A stretch of 64,000 nt of DNA, taken from the NCBI RefSeq assembly GCF_044389085.1, contig NZ_JBIRXP010000004.1, forward strand, positions 62,001-126,000. The letters are read 5' to 3'. Position 1 is the first letter of the stretch, and the number at the start of each line of letters is the position of its first letter. Shown here in pieces: positions 30,552-39,719 of the stretch. The DNA comes from Isoptericola sp044389085. GTDB lineage: Bacteria; Actinomycetota; Actinomycetes; Actinomycetales; Cellulomonadaceae. The notes under the pieces are model-generated. The model was given only the letters and a program-made list of their open reading frames with translations, ran no database searches and was not told the origin of the DNA. The translations under genes were made by a program, and so were the position numbers.

Positions 30552-33509
30552 GTGCGACGTTCCAGCGAGGTGCCCCTGATCGCCCGCCAGGAGGAGGTCA
30601 CCGCCTTCCGCGCCGCCCTGGAGCGCGCCGCGGAGGGCGAGCCCGGCGTCCTGCTGCTCGGCGGCGACGCCGGGGTGGGCAAGACGCGGCTGGTGACGCA
30701 CCTCGCGGACGCCGCCCGGGACGCCGGGGCGCGCGTCGTCGTCGCGCACTGCGTGGACCTGGGCGACGTCGGCATCCCCTACCTGCCCTTCACGGAGGCC
30801 CTGACGGAGCTGCGGGGCGTCCCGGCGGTGGCCGGGGTGGTGGCCGAGCGCCCCGCCCTCGCCCGCCTGCTCGACCCCGCCGGGGGCGCCGAGCACGGCG
30901 CCGACCACGCGGAGCGGCTCCAGCTCCTCGACGGCGTCGCGGGCAGCCTCGCCGCCGCGGGGCGTGCCGGCTCGCCGCTCGTGCTGGTCCTGGAGGACGT
31001 GCACTGGGCGGACGAGTCCACGCGCGACGTGCTGCGGTTCGTCGTCGCCCGGCTGCGGTCGGAGCACCTGCTGCTCGTCGCCACGTACCGCAGCGACGAC
31101 CTGCACCGCCGCCACCCCCTGCGCCCCGTCCTGGCGGAGCTGTACCGGCAGCGCCCGGTGGAGCACGTCGAGCTCTCCCCGTTCACCCCGGACGAGCTGC
31201 GCGAGTTCACCACCGCCACCCGCGGCGAGCCCCTCGACGAGGCGGAGTTCGACGCCGTGCGCAGCAGGTCGGACGGCAACGCGTTCTTCGCCGAGGAGCT
31301 GCTCGACGCGGGCCAGTCCTCCGCGGGCCTGCCGTGGTCGCTGGCCGACGTGCTGCACGCGCGGCTGCAACGCCTCGACCCGGCCGTGCAGCAGCTCGTG
31401 CGGCTCGCGGCCGTCGCCGGGCGCCAGGTGGACGAGGCGCTGCTGCGCGCCACCGCGCCCCGCCTGCCCGGGCTGGAGGCCCCCGGTGCCGCCGACGCGG
31501 CGCTGCGCGAGGCCGTGGCGCAGCAGGTGCTCGGCGTCGAGGGGCAGCAGGTCGCGTTCCGCCACGCGCTCGTCGCGGAGGCGCTCGTCCTCGACCTGCT
31601 GCCGGGCGAGCGCACCAGGATGCACCGCGCCTACCTCGACGCCCTGACGGCCGACCCCGCCCTCGGGAAGGCGGCCAAGCGCGCCCACCACGCCCTGGAG
31701 GGCCACGACCTGCCCGCCGCGCTCGTCGCGTCGCGGGACGCCGCCCGCAGCGCGGCGACGATGCTCGCCCCCGCCGAGGAGCTGCGGCACCTGGAGCAGG
31801 TGTTGTCCCTGTGGGAGTCGGTGCCCGACGCCGCGGAGCTGCTCGGCACCGACCGCGTCGACGTCGCGCTCGACACGGCGGCGGCCGCCAGCTCCGCGGG
31901 GCAGGCGTCGCGCGCGGAGCAGCTCGCCCGGCGCGCCGTCGAGGGGCTGGACGACGACCCGGAGCGCCAGGCCCGCCTGCGCCACGTGCTGGTGCGGTAC
32001 GTCCTGGACCTGGAGGACCTGGACGACGCCCTGGCGCAGTCCACCCGCGCGCTCGACGTGCTGCTGCCCGGCGCGACCGGCGCCGGCGGGCCGGCCGCCG
32101 GCGCCCAGGTGCCCGACGACGCCGCGACCTCCGAGCTGGCGTGGACGCTCGCCGTGCACGCCCGCGTGCTGCTCAACAACGACCGGGACGACGAGGCCGG
32201 CGCGTTCGCGCGGCAGGCCGTGGACGTCGCGCGCCGGGCCGACGCCCCCGACGCCGAGGCCGACGCCCTGACGACCCTCGCCATGCTGGAGGTCGGCACG
32301 CCGGACGCCGCCGCCGACCTGCTCGACCTCGCCCGGCAGCGCGCCGTCGCCGCGGGCGACCTGCGCACCGAGATGCGCTGCTGGTACAACCTGGCCGCCA
32401 CCCACTTCTACGCGGGCCGCCTCGACCTGTCCGCCCGGGTGCTCGACGCCGGCATGGAGCGCGCACGGTCGACCGGCGTCACCTGGGGCGCGTACGGCCT
32501 GGAGATGGTCGACCTCGCGCAGATCCGCGCGTACATCACGGGCGACCTCGCCCCGTGGCCCCTGCCCGAGGGCGCCCCGGCCAGCGTCGTGCCGTACCTC
32601 TCCGCGGGCGGGCTGTACGCGCGGGTCGCGCGCGAGGGCGGGGACGCGATCGGCGCGGCGCAGGACATGCGCGCGCACTGGGGGAACGACGGCCAGATCG
32701 CGCTCATCGCCGGAGGCACCCAGGCCGACGCCCTGACCTGGGCCGGCCGGTACGACGAGGCGGTCGCGACGGCGGAAGAGGTCGCCACCCACCTGGGCAC
32801 CACCTGGTCCGAGTTCTTCCTCGGCCGCATCTGGCTGTCCGCGCTCGCCCTGGCGGCGCTCGCGGAGGACGCGGAGAGCGGCTCGCACGCCGCCGACGCC
32901 GCCCAGGACCTGATCGACCGCGGCGACGCCCTCCTCGCCGTCGCGCGGGAGACCGCACGCCGCGGGCGGCCCCGCGGCGGGCGCCTCGGCCCGGAAGGAC
33001 GCGCCTGGCTGAAGCGCGCGGAGGCGGAGCACTCCCGGCTGCGGGCCGCGCTGACCGGCTCGCCGGCCGAGCCGGAGCTCTGGGAGGCGACGGTGCGCGA
33101 GTTCGACTTCGGGTACCGGTACGAGGTGGCCCGGACGCGGTTCCGCTGGGCGCAGGCGCTGCGCGCCGCCGGCGACGTGCCGGCGGCCGAGGTGGAGGCG
33201 GCCGAGGCGCTCGGCGAGGCCGTCGACATGGGGGCCGCACCCCTCGCGGACGCGATCCACGCGTGGGGCCGGCGCGCCCGCGTGCCCCTTCCCGGCGCCC
33301 GCCGCACGTCGTCCCTCCTCACCGAGCGCGAGGAGGAGGTGCTGGTCCTCGTCGCGCAGGGGCTCAGCAACCGGCAGATCGGCGAGCGGCTGTACATCTC
33401 GACGAAGACGGTCAGCGTGCACGTGTCCAACCTGCTCGCGAAGCTCGGCGTGTCCGGGCGGGCGGAGGCGGTCGCCGTCGCGCACCGGCGCGGGCTGATC
33501 CGCGTCTGA
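30552..33509 (+). CDS. LuxR-family regulator with AAA ATPase and helical repeats (LAL/MalT-like)
   Basis: From the GTG at 30552 the product is 985 residues. Walker A GDAGVGKTRL is at about 37-46, Walker B VLVLEDVHWADE about 145, and DGNAFFAEELL is the sensor region of this STAND ATPase class. TPR-like helical repeats follow from about 400. The C-terminus is a LuxR HTH: LTEREEEVLVLVAQGLSNRQIGERLYISTKTVSVHVSNLLAKLGV. The class binds a ligand and ATP, oligomerises and activates promoters. A GTG at 30417 is open in frame but adds 45 low-complexity Gly/Thr residues, so the later start is preferred. It heads a block with a SpoIIE phosphatase and a sigma factor. Confidence 0.9.
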   Translation: MRRSSEVPLIARQEEVTAFRAALERAAEGEPGVLLLGGDAGVGKTRLVTHLADAARDAGARVVVAHCVDLGDVGIPYLPFTEALTELRGVPAVAGVVAERPALARLLDPAGGAEHGADHAERLQLLDGVAGSLAAAGRAGSPLVLVLEDVHWADESTRDVLRFVVARLRSEHLLLVATYRSDDLHRRHPLRPVLAELYRQRPVEHVELSPFTPDELREFTTATRGEPLDEAEFDAVRSRSDGNAFFAEELLDAGQSSAGLPWSLADVLHARLQRLDPAVQQLVRLAAVAGRQVDEALLRATAPRLPGLEAPGAADAALREAVAQQVLGVEGQQVAFRHALVAEALVLDLLPGERTRMHRAYLDALTADPALGKAAKRAHHALEGHDLPAALVASRDAARSAATMLAPAEELRHLEQVLSLWESVPDAAELLGTDRVDVALDTAAAASSAGQASRAEQLARRAVEGLDDDPERQARLRHVLVRYVLDLEDLDDALAQSTRALDVLLPGATGAGGPAAGAQVPDDAATSELAWTLAVHARVLLNNDRDDEAGAFARQAVDVARRADAPDAEADALTTLAMLEVGTPDAAADLLDLARQRAVAAGDLRTEMRCWYNLAATHFYAGRLDLSARVLDAGMERARSTGVTWGAYGLEMVDLAQIRAYITGDLAPWPLPEGAPASVVPYLSAGGLYARVAREGGDAIGAAQDMRAHWGNDGQIALIAGGTQADALTWAGRYDEAVATAEEVATHLGTTWSEFFLGRIWLSALALAALAEDAESGSHAADAAQDLIDRGDALLAVARETARRGRPRGGRLGPEGRAWLKRAEAEHSRLRAALTGSPAEPELWEATVREFDFGYRYEVARTRFRWAQALRAAGDVPAAEVEAAEALGEAVDMGAAPLADAIHAWGRRARVPLPGARRTSSLLTEREEEVLVLVAQGLSNRQIGERLYISTKTVSVHVSNLLAKLGVSGRAEAVAVAHRRGLIRV

Positions 33510-33533
33510 CGCATCAAGGTCCATACTGGGCGC

Positions 33534-35933
33534 GTGCCGGAAGCCCAGGCTGTCGGCTCCCTGTCCGGCCCGTCGCCCGGTCCGGTGCCCGGTCCCGCGT
33601 CCGAGCGCGTGCCCGGGCCGCCGCCCGGGCCGGACCCCGGTGAGCCCGTCGCAGACGAGGTGTTCGACCGCATCGCGCGGCTCGTGCACCGGCAGCTCGG
33701 CGTGCCCGCGGCCGCCGTCGTCATGCTGACCGACGAGGGCGACGTCAAGACCCTGCCCGGTGCCGTCGGCTTCCCCGACCACGCGCAGCGCAGCCGCCGC
33801 CTCGAGCTCCCCCGGCCGCTGACGGCGATGGTCGCGCGCACCCGCACCCCCCTGGTCGTGGGTGACGCCGACGCCGACGCGCGCGTGGCGGGGCGGCACA
33901 CGATCGGCGACCTGGTGCTCGCCGCGTACGCGGGCTACCCGATCGAGGACGCGCGGGGTCACGTCGTGGGCGCGCTGTGGGCCGTGTCGTCCGTGCCGCG
34001 CACCTGGACCGAGACGGACCTCGCGACCCTCGCGGACCTGTCCGCCGCGGCGTCGGGCGAGCTGCGGCTGCGCGCGGAGCGGGAGCGGGCGCGGCTGGCC
34101 GAGCAGGTCGCATTCCGTGCGCACCGGCGCTCGCGGTTCCTGCTGGGGCTGTCGGAGCGGTTCGCGCGGGTCACCACCCTGGACGAGGTCGAGGACGCCA
34201 TCGCGCACGTCATCGGCACCGGCACGGGCGCCCGCTGGGTGTCGCTGGCGCTCGTGGACGCCGACCGGCGGCACCTGTCGTTCTTCACCGTCGGGCACCA
34301 CCACCCCGGCGAGGCGGCGCTGCGCAGCACCCGTCTGGACGCGCTGCGGCCCGACACGCACGTCGTGCGCAGCCGCGCGCCCCTGCGGTTCCGCGACCAC
34401 GCGGAGATGGTCGCCACCTACCCGGAGATGGGCCCCGTGGGGTCCGTGTCGGCAGGCGCCCGGTCGTTCCTGCCGGTCATGTCCAACGGCATGGTCGTGG
34501 GCGTCATCGCCTGCGTGTGGGACCAGGCGCGCGAGCACGACGCCGACACGGCGGCGCTCGAGTCCACGATCAGCCGCTACGTGGCGCTCGCCCTCGAGCG
34601 GGTGGCCCTGCTGGAGGCGCGGCGGCGCGTCGCGACCACGCTGCAGGAGTCGATGCTCACCGCGCCGCCCACGGTGGCGCACCTCGACATCGCGACCACC
34701 TACTCCCCCGCGGCGCGCACCGACCAGGTGGGCGGCGACTGGTACGACGCGGTGGTGCGCGACGACGGCACCGCGATCGTCATGATCGGGGACGTCGCGG
34801 GCCACGACGTGCACGCCGCGGCGCAGATGGGCCAGCTGCGCTCCATGCTGCGCGCGCTGGCCTGGAGCCACGACGAGTCGCCGGCCGGCCTGCTGACCCG
34901 CCTCGACAGGGCGAACGCCCGCCTGGGCCCGCGGGCGATGGCGACCGCCGTCGTCGCGCGCCTGGACCGCGACCCGGCGCCGTGCCCGCAGGACGTGCCG
35001 AAGGGCGCCCCGGCGGCCGCGCCGCCCGAGCGCGCCTACACGCTCACGTGGTCGGTGGCCGGGCACCCGCCGCCGATGGTGCTGCGCCGCGACGGCCGGG
35101 TCGAACGGCTCTCGGAGACCCCCGACCTGCTGCTGGGCGTGGTGCCCACGACGCCGCGCGTGGACCGCACCGCCCGCCTCCTGCCCGGCGACACGCTCGT
35201 GCTGTACACGGACGGGCTGGTCGAGCGCCGCGGCGTGCCGAGCGACGAGCGGCTCTCGGACCTGGAGGCCGTGCTGCGCTCCGCGCACGGGGAGGCCACG
35301 TCCGCCGTCCCCCGCGCGCTGGTCCGCGGTCTCGTGGGCGACGCGCAGCGCGACGACGTCGCCGTGCTGGCGCTGCGCGTGCGCGTGCCCGCGCCGTCCG
35401 GCCCGCCGTCGTCGGCCGGCCCCGCGAAGGCGGAGCGGAGGGTGGCCGACGACGACCTGAGCGACCTCGGCCCGGCCCGCCGGTGGGTGGACGACGTGCT
35501 CGAGTCGTGCGACGTGTCGGACGAGCAGCGGCGCACCGCGATGCTGCTGACCAGCGAGGTGCTCACCAACGCGCTGGAGCACGGCGAGGGACCCATCACG
35601 GCGACCGTCGAGGTGGACGGCCGCCGCCTGCGCGTGGGCGTGCGGGACGGCAGCACGGCGGAGCCGGAGCTGCAGTCCCCCCGGCCCCAGGACCTGTCGG
35701 GCCGGGGCGTCCTCTTCCTGGACCGCCTCGCCTCCCGGTGGGGCGTCCGGCTGCACGACGGCTCCGACGCCGTCGGGCGCCACTCCGGCGTCGTGGAGGG
35801 CAAGACCGTCTGGTTCGAGATCGACCGCGAGGCCCGTCCGCTCACCGGCACGGTGTCGCGCGTGCGGCCCCCGACGCCCGCCACGGGCGCCGTCCCCCTG
35901 GTCGAGCGCGTGCTGCGCGACGACCGCCGCTGA
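33534..35933 (+). CDS. GAF-GAF-SpoIIE phosphatase-HATPase signalling protein
   Basis: The 799-residue product has two GAF domains (about 40-185 and 205-355), a SpoIIE/RsbU-type PP2C phosphatase (about 370-620; DQVGGDWYD and VLYTDGLVERRG provide metal-binding aspartates) and an RsbW-like HATPase (about 640-765; LTSEVLTNALEHG is the N box). Such a protein joins both halves of a partner-switching module: it can phosphorylate and dephosphorylate an anti-sigma antagonist. No STAS antagonist is in this window. It starts 24 bases after the LuxR-type gene with CATACT six bases before the GTG, so it may have its own leaderless promoter. Confidence 0.92.
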   Translation: MPEAQAVGSLSGPSPGPVPGPASERVPGPPPGPDPGEPVADEVFDRIARLVHRQLGVPAAAVVMLTDEGDVKTLPGAVGFPDHAQRSRRLELPRPLTAMVARTRTPLVVGDADADARVAGRHTIGDLVLAAYAGYPIEDARGHVVGALWAVSSVPRTWTETDLATLADLSAAASGELRLRAERERARLAEQVAFRAHRRSRFLLGLSERFARVTTLDEVEDAIAHVIGTGTGARWVSLALVDADRRHLSFFTVGHHHPGEAALRSTRLDALRPDTHVVRSRAPLRFRDHAEMVATYPEMGPVGSVSAGARSFLPVMSNGMVVGVIACVWDQAREHDADTAALESTISRYVALALERVALLEARRRVATTLQESMLTAPPTVAHLDIATTYSPAARTDQVGGDWYDAVVRDDGTAIVMIGDVAGHDVHAAAQMGQLRSMLRALAWSHDESPAGLLTRLDRANARLGPRAMATAVVARLDRDPAPCPQDVPKGAPAAAPPERAYTLTWSVAGHPPPMVLRRDGRVERLSETPDLLLGVVPTTPRVDRTARLLPGDTLVLYTDGLVERRGVPSDERLSDLEAVLRSAHGEATSAVPRALVRGLVGDAQRDDVAVLALRVRVPAPSGPPSSAGPAKAERRVADDDLSDLGPARRWVDDVLESCDVSDEQRRTAMLLTSEVLTNALEHGEGPITATVEVDGRRLRVGVRDGSTAEPELQSPRPQDLSGRGVLFLDRLASRWGVRLHDGSDAVGRHSGVVEGKTVWFEIDREARPLTGTVSRVRPPTPATGAVPLVERVLRDDRR

Positions 35934-35985
35934 GACGGCGCCGTCGCCCCGGGCGACACCCCTCCCGGGTGTCGGCGGTACGTCG

Positions 35986-35991
35986 TACGGT
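35986..35991 (+). promoter_or_regulatory. -10 box of leaderless sigma factor gene
   Basis: TACGGT is followed by seven bases and the GTG at 35999. The whole gap to the SpoIIE gene is 65 bases. Confidence 0.5.
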
Positions 35992-35998
35992 GTGAGAC

Positions 35999-37081
35999 GT
36001 GACACACACCGCCCAGCGCTCCGCCGCACCGCCCCGACCCCGGGCGACGGCGGCCGGCGCCTCCCCCGCGACCACGGCCACGTCCGACGGCGACGGCGAG
36101 GACGTCGGCGCGCTGCTGGAGCCGTACCGCCGCGAGCTCACGGGCTACTGCTACCGCATGCTCGGCGGCGCGTTCGAGGCCGACGACGCGGTGCAGGAGA
36201 CGCTGCTGCGCGCCTGGCGCTCCTACGACCGGTTCGAGGGCCGGTCGTCGCTGCGGTCGTGGCTGTACCGCATCGCGACGAACGTGTGCTTCGACCACCT
36301 CGGGTCGTCCAAGCGGCGCGAGCGCCCGATGGGGCTGGGCGGCCCGCAGCCCGCGGAGGAGCAGTACTTCGGCGACGTGCTGGCCGAGGACCGGTGGCTC
36401 GAGCCCGTCCCCGACGACGCGGTGCTGCCGCTCGAGGGCGACCCGGCCGACGTTGCCGTGGGCCGCGAGTCGATCCGCCTGGCGTTCGTGGCCGCGCTGC
36501 AGCACCTGCCGGCCCGGCAGCGCGCCGTGCTGGTGCTGCGCGAGGTGCTGCGCTGGTCCGCCGCCGAGGTCGCCGCCCTCCTCGACACGACCGTCGCGTC
36601 CGTGAACAGCGCGCTCCAGCGCGCCCGCGCCACCCTCGGCAGCAAGGGCCTGCGGCGCGCGGGCGACGACGGCGCCGACGCCCCGGAGCCGCAGTGGGAC
36701 GCGATCGACGAGGACCTCCTCGAGCGGTACCTGGACGCCTTCGAGCGCTACGACATGGACGCCCTGGTGGCGCTGCTGCACGAGGACGCCGTGCTGAACA
36801 TGCCGCCGTACACGATGTGGGTGCACGGGCGCTCCGAGGTGATCCGCTGGATGACCGGGCCCGGCGCCGGCTGCGAGGGGTCGCGCTGCGTGCCCGTGCA
36901 GGCCAACGGGTCCATGGCGTACGGGCAGTACCGGCGTGACCCGACCGGCGGCTGGTCGCCGTGGGGGCTGGCCGTGCTGGAGGACGACGGCAGCGGCCGG
37001 ATCACCGGGATCACCACCTTCCTCGACACCGCCACCTGGTTCCCGCGGTTCGGCCTCGCCGACCGGCTGCCCGCCCTCTGA
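35999..37081 (+). CDS. ECF-type RNA polymerase sigma factor with C-terminal SnoaL-like domain
   Basis: The 360-residue product has a sigma2 region (ELTGYCYRMLGGAFEADDAVQETLLRAWRSY, then SLRSWLYRIATNVCFDHL), a sigma4 region (LQHLPARQRAVLVLREVLRWSAAEVAALLDTTVASVNSALQRAR) and, from about 235, a SnoaL-like domain (LLERYLDAFERYDMDALVALLHEDAVLNMPP ... GRSEVIRWM). This order is that of SigG/SigJ-like ECF factors, in which the tail replaces a separate anti-sigma factor by controlling activity itself. None of the neighbouring genes looks like an anti-sigma factor, consistent with that. Targets unknown. Confidence 0.92.
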   Translation: MTHTAQRSAAPPRPRATAAGASPATTATSDGDGEDVGALLEPYRRELTGYCYRMLGGAFEADDAVQETLLRAWRSYDRFEGRSSLRSWLYRIATNVCFDHLGSSKRRERPMGLGGPQPAEEQYFGDVLAEDRWLEPVPDDAVLPLEGDPADVAVGRESIRLAFVAALQHLPARQRAVLVLREVLRWSAAEVAALLDTTVASVNSALQRARATLGSKGLRRAGDDGADAPEPQWDAIDEDLLERYLDAFERYDMDALVALLHEDAVLNMPPYTMWVHGRSEVIRWMTGPGAGCEGSRCVPVQANGSMAYGQYRRDPTGGWSPWGLAVLEDDGSGRITGITTFLDTATWFPRFGLADRLPAL

Positions 37082-37129
37082 CCTGCGCCTCGGCGCGCCC
37101 CCGCGGCGCTGCTGGGCTACGTTTCCCGC

Positions 37130-38437
37130 ATGACCACGGACGCCCCGGACCCCGAGGGCGTGCCCCGCACCGGGACGCCCGCGCCCGCGCTCGACGGTCC
37201 TGCCGACGACGTCGACGACTCCCGCCGCCCGGTCCAGCACGACAGCAAGAACCCGCCACGGTGGCTGCCGCGGGCGCTCGTCATGGTCGTGGTGGCCGTC
37301 TTCGTGGCCACGTTCCTGTCCTACGCGTTCGGGCAGCTCGGCGGGCTGGCCGTCAACGTGCTCATCTCCTTCTTCGTCGCGCTCGCGCTCGAACCGGTCG
37401 TCGTGTGGCTGGTGCGCCACGGGTGGCGCCGCGGCGCGGCCGCGGGCGTCTCGCTCGGCGGGGCGATCGTCGTCGTCCTCGGGGTGTTCGCCCTGTTCGG
37501 CAACCTCTTCGTGCAGCAGCTGGTCCAGCTGGTCGCCTCGCTGCCCGAGCTCTACACGTCCATCCAGGAGGGCATCGAGGCGCGCTGGGGCGTCACCGTG
37601 CCCGACTCCGACGACCTCGTCGCGCAGGCCCTCGACCAGTGGGGGCAGGACGTCGCCACCGGGGCGATCAGCGTGGGCGCGTCGATCGTGGGGGTCCTGT
37701 TCGCGATCACGACGATCCTGCTCATCACGTACTACCTCATGGCGGCGGGCCCGAAGTTCCGCGCGGCGATCTGCGCGTGGCTGCGGCCCGACCGGCAGCA
37801 GGAGGTGCTGACGCTCTGGGAGATCACGCAGGTGAAGGTCTCCGACTTCATCAGCTCCCGCGTCGTCCTCGCCGCGCTGTCGAGCGTGTTCACGTTCGCG
37901 TTCCTGCTGATCGTGGGCACCCCGTACGCGCTGCCGCTGGCGGTGTTCACCGGTGTCGTCTCGCAGTTCGTGCCCACCATCGGCACGTACATCGGCGGGG
38001 CGCTGCCGGTGGCCGTCGCGCTGGCGGCGCAGGGCCTGCCGCAGGCGATCGCCGTCCTGGTCTTCATCGTCGCCTACCAGCAGGTGGAGAACCTGATCTT
38101 CTCCCCGCGGGTCAGCGCCCGGGCCCTGGAGATGAACCCGGCCGTGTCGTTCGTCGGCGTCCTCGCCTTCGGCGCGGTCTTCGGCGCGCTCGGCGCCTTC
38201 CTGGCCCTGCCGATCCTCGCGACCGTGCAGGCCCTCGGGAACACCTACCTGCAGCGGCACGAGCTCGTCGAGTCGCAGCTGCTGCACGACCCGGAGGCCG
38301 CGGCCGGCCGGTCCGCCGGCGACCGCCCCGCCGGGGGTATCGGACCGTGGTCGTCACGACGACGCCGCAACCTCGAGGCCGGCGAGCGCGCCGCCCGGGA
38401 GGCGGAGGCCAGGCGCCGCGACGGCGCGGAGGAGTGA
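37130..38437 (+). CDS. AI-2E family (PerM) transporter
   Basis: The 435-residue product has a disordered acidic start, a membrane region of about eight helices beginning LPRALVMVVVAVFVATFLSYAFGQLGGLAVNVLISFFVALALEPVV, the conserved FLISGVV-like stretches (PTIGTYIGGALPVAVAL) and VENLIFSPRVSARALEMNPAVSFVGVLAFGAVFGALGAFLALPI, the signature end of the family. These proteins export or import small signals or act as antiporters; substrate unknown. A charged C-terminal tail follows. A TACGTT box six bases before the ATG suggests a leaderless start. It is followed two bases later by an antiporter gene. Confidence 0.92.
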   Translation: MTTDAPDPEGVPRTGTPAPALDGPADDVDDSRRPVQHDSKNPPRWLPRALVMVVVAVFVATFLSYAFGQLGGLAVNVLISFFVALALEPVVVWLVRHGWRRGAAAGVSLGGAIVVVLGVFALFGNLFVQQLVQLVASLPELYTSIQEGIEARWGVTVPDSDDLVAQALDQWGQDVATGAISVGASIVGVLFAITTILLITYYLMAAGPKFRAAICAWLRPDRQQEVLTLWEITQVKVSDFISSRVVLAALSSVFTFAFLLIVGTPYALPLAVFTGVVSQFVPTIGTYIGGALPVAVALAAQGLPQAIAVLVFIVAYQQVENLIFSPRVSARALEMNPAVSFVGVLAFGAVFGALGAFLALPILATVQALGNTYLQRHELVESQLLHDPEAAAGRSAGDRPAGGIGPWSSRRRRNLEAGERAAREAEARRRDGAEE

Positions 38438-38439
38438 GC

Positions 38440-39651
38440 ATGGATCTCGTCGGTGGTATCGCGCTCGTCGTCGCCCTGGGCGTGGCCGGGCAGGTCGCGG
38501 CCCGCTCGCTGCGCGTGCCGTCCATCCTGCTGCTGCTCGTGCTCGGCCTCCTCGTCGGGCCCGTCCTCGGCTGGCTCGACCCCGACGAGCTGTTCGGCAA
38601 CGCGCTCTTCCCGCTGGTGTCGATGGCCGTCGGCCTGCTCCTCTTCGAGGAGTCGCTCAAGCTGGACTTCGGGCGTCTGCGCGGCGGCGCGCGCCGCCCC
38701 GTGCTCGGCCTCGTGACCACCGGCGCCCTCGTCACCGGGCTCGGCGCCACGGCCATCACCTACCTGTTCCTCGACCTGACGTGGGGGCGTGCCGCCGTCA
38801 TCGGCGCCATCCTCATCGTGTCCGGGCCGACCGTCGTGGGGCCGCTGCTCGCGATCATCCGGCCCCGCCAGCCCGTGGAGTCGGTGCTCGCCTTCGAGGG
38901 CATCTTCATCGACCCCATCGGCGCCACCGTGGCGCTCGCGGTGGCGAACGTGGTGCTGCACGCCGAGCCCGTCAGCCTGCTCAAGACCGGCGGCTGGGGC
39001 CTGCTCGTCGGTGTCGTGGCCGCGGCCCTCCTCGTGCTGCTCATCCGGTTCGGGCGGGTGCCGAAGGAGACCGAGGTGGTGCTCGCCTTCGCGTTCGCCC
39101 TCGGGGCCTATGCGCTCGCCGAGGGCCTGCACGACGAGGCGGGGCTGTTCGCCACGACCGCGCTCGGCGCCGTCCTGGCGAACCAACGGGTGGCGCGCAC
39201 CGAGCCCCTGCACGAGTTCGGCACGCACATCGGCCTGCTCCTCATCGGCGTGCTGTTCATCGTGCTGTCGGCCCGCGTCGACCTGGTGGCGCTGGCCCGG
39301 TACGCCCTGCCCACGCTCGCGATCGTCGCCGTGCTGGTGGTGGTGCTCCGGCCCGTGGTCGCGGTCGTCTCGACCTGGCGGACGGGACTGCGCTGGTCGG
39401 ACCGCGCGATGATCGCCTGGATGGCGCCTCGCGGCATCGTGGCCGCGTCCACGGCGTCGGTCTTCGCGCTCCGGTTCGACGAGGCCGGGGAGCCGTTCCC
39501 CGAGCTGGTCCCGGTGATCTTCGGCGTCGTGCTGCTCACCGCGATCGTCTACGGGTTCTCCGGCACCCCCGTGGCACAGCTGCTGGGCGTGCGTTCCGAC
39601 GACCAGGTGCGGCTGGACGACGACGGCGTGCCCCTCACGGACCGGGCCTGA
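38440..39651 (+). CDS. Cation:proton antiporter (CPA1/NhaP-like)
   Basis: From the ATG at 38440 the product is 403 residues with about 12 membrane segments. The first helix pair reads VARSLRVPSILLLLVLGLLVGP, and the conserved LLLFEESLKLDFGRLR and FEGIFIDPIGATVALAV stretches place the charged residues of the exchange site (the acidic residue in FIDPIGAT). It exchanges Na+ or K+ for H+. No RCK regulatory domain is attached. A GGAGG site lies just before the ATG, and the gene starts two bases after the AI-2E gene, so they form one unit. Confidence 0.9.
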   Translation: MDLVGGIALVVALGVAGQVAARSLRVPSILLLLVLGLLVGPVLGWLDPDELFGNALFPLVSMAVGLLLFEESLKLDFGRLRGGARRPVLGLVTTGALVTGLGATAITYLFLDLTWGRAAVIGAILIVSGPTVVGPLLAIIRPRQPVESVLAFEGIFIDPIGATVALAVANVVLHAEPVSLLKTGGWGLLVGVVAAALLVLLIRFGRVPKETEVVLAFAFALGAYALAEGLHDEAGLFATTALGAVLANQRVARTEPLHEFGTHIGLLLIGVLFIVLSARVDLVALARYALPTLAIVAVLVVVLRPVVAVVSTWRTGLRWSDRAMIAWMAPRGIVAASTASVFALRFDEAGEPFPELVPVIFGVVLLTAIVYGFSGTPVAQLLGVRSDDQVRLDDDGVPLTDRA

Positions 39652-39697
39652 CCGCGCCCGACCACACCTGACCACGCCTGACCGCGCCCGAGCGAGC
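39648..39697 (+). repeat. Tandem 10-bp repeat at 3' end of antiporter gene
   Basis: Five 10-base units of the form CCYGACCNCG run from the stop codon of the antiporter into the gap. Its function is unclear; it spans most of the gap before the USP promoter. Confidence 0.6.
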
Positions 39698-39719
39698 ACG
39701 CCCCGCCTAGCATGGCGGC

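Noticed and set aside
29832..36029. A 2065-residue open frame on the minus strand
   Set aside because: It runs antisense to the LuxR-type, SpoIIE and small-protein genes, is Arg/Gly/His-rich without any motif, and is explained by high GC leaving few stop codons on the opposite strand.
39652..39719. Possible fluoride riboswitch before the USP-FluC unit
   Set aside because: The 68-base gap is filled by a 10-bp tandem repeat and a leaderless -10 box; none of the conserved crcB-motif pairing is visible and a leaderless mRNA leaves no room.
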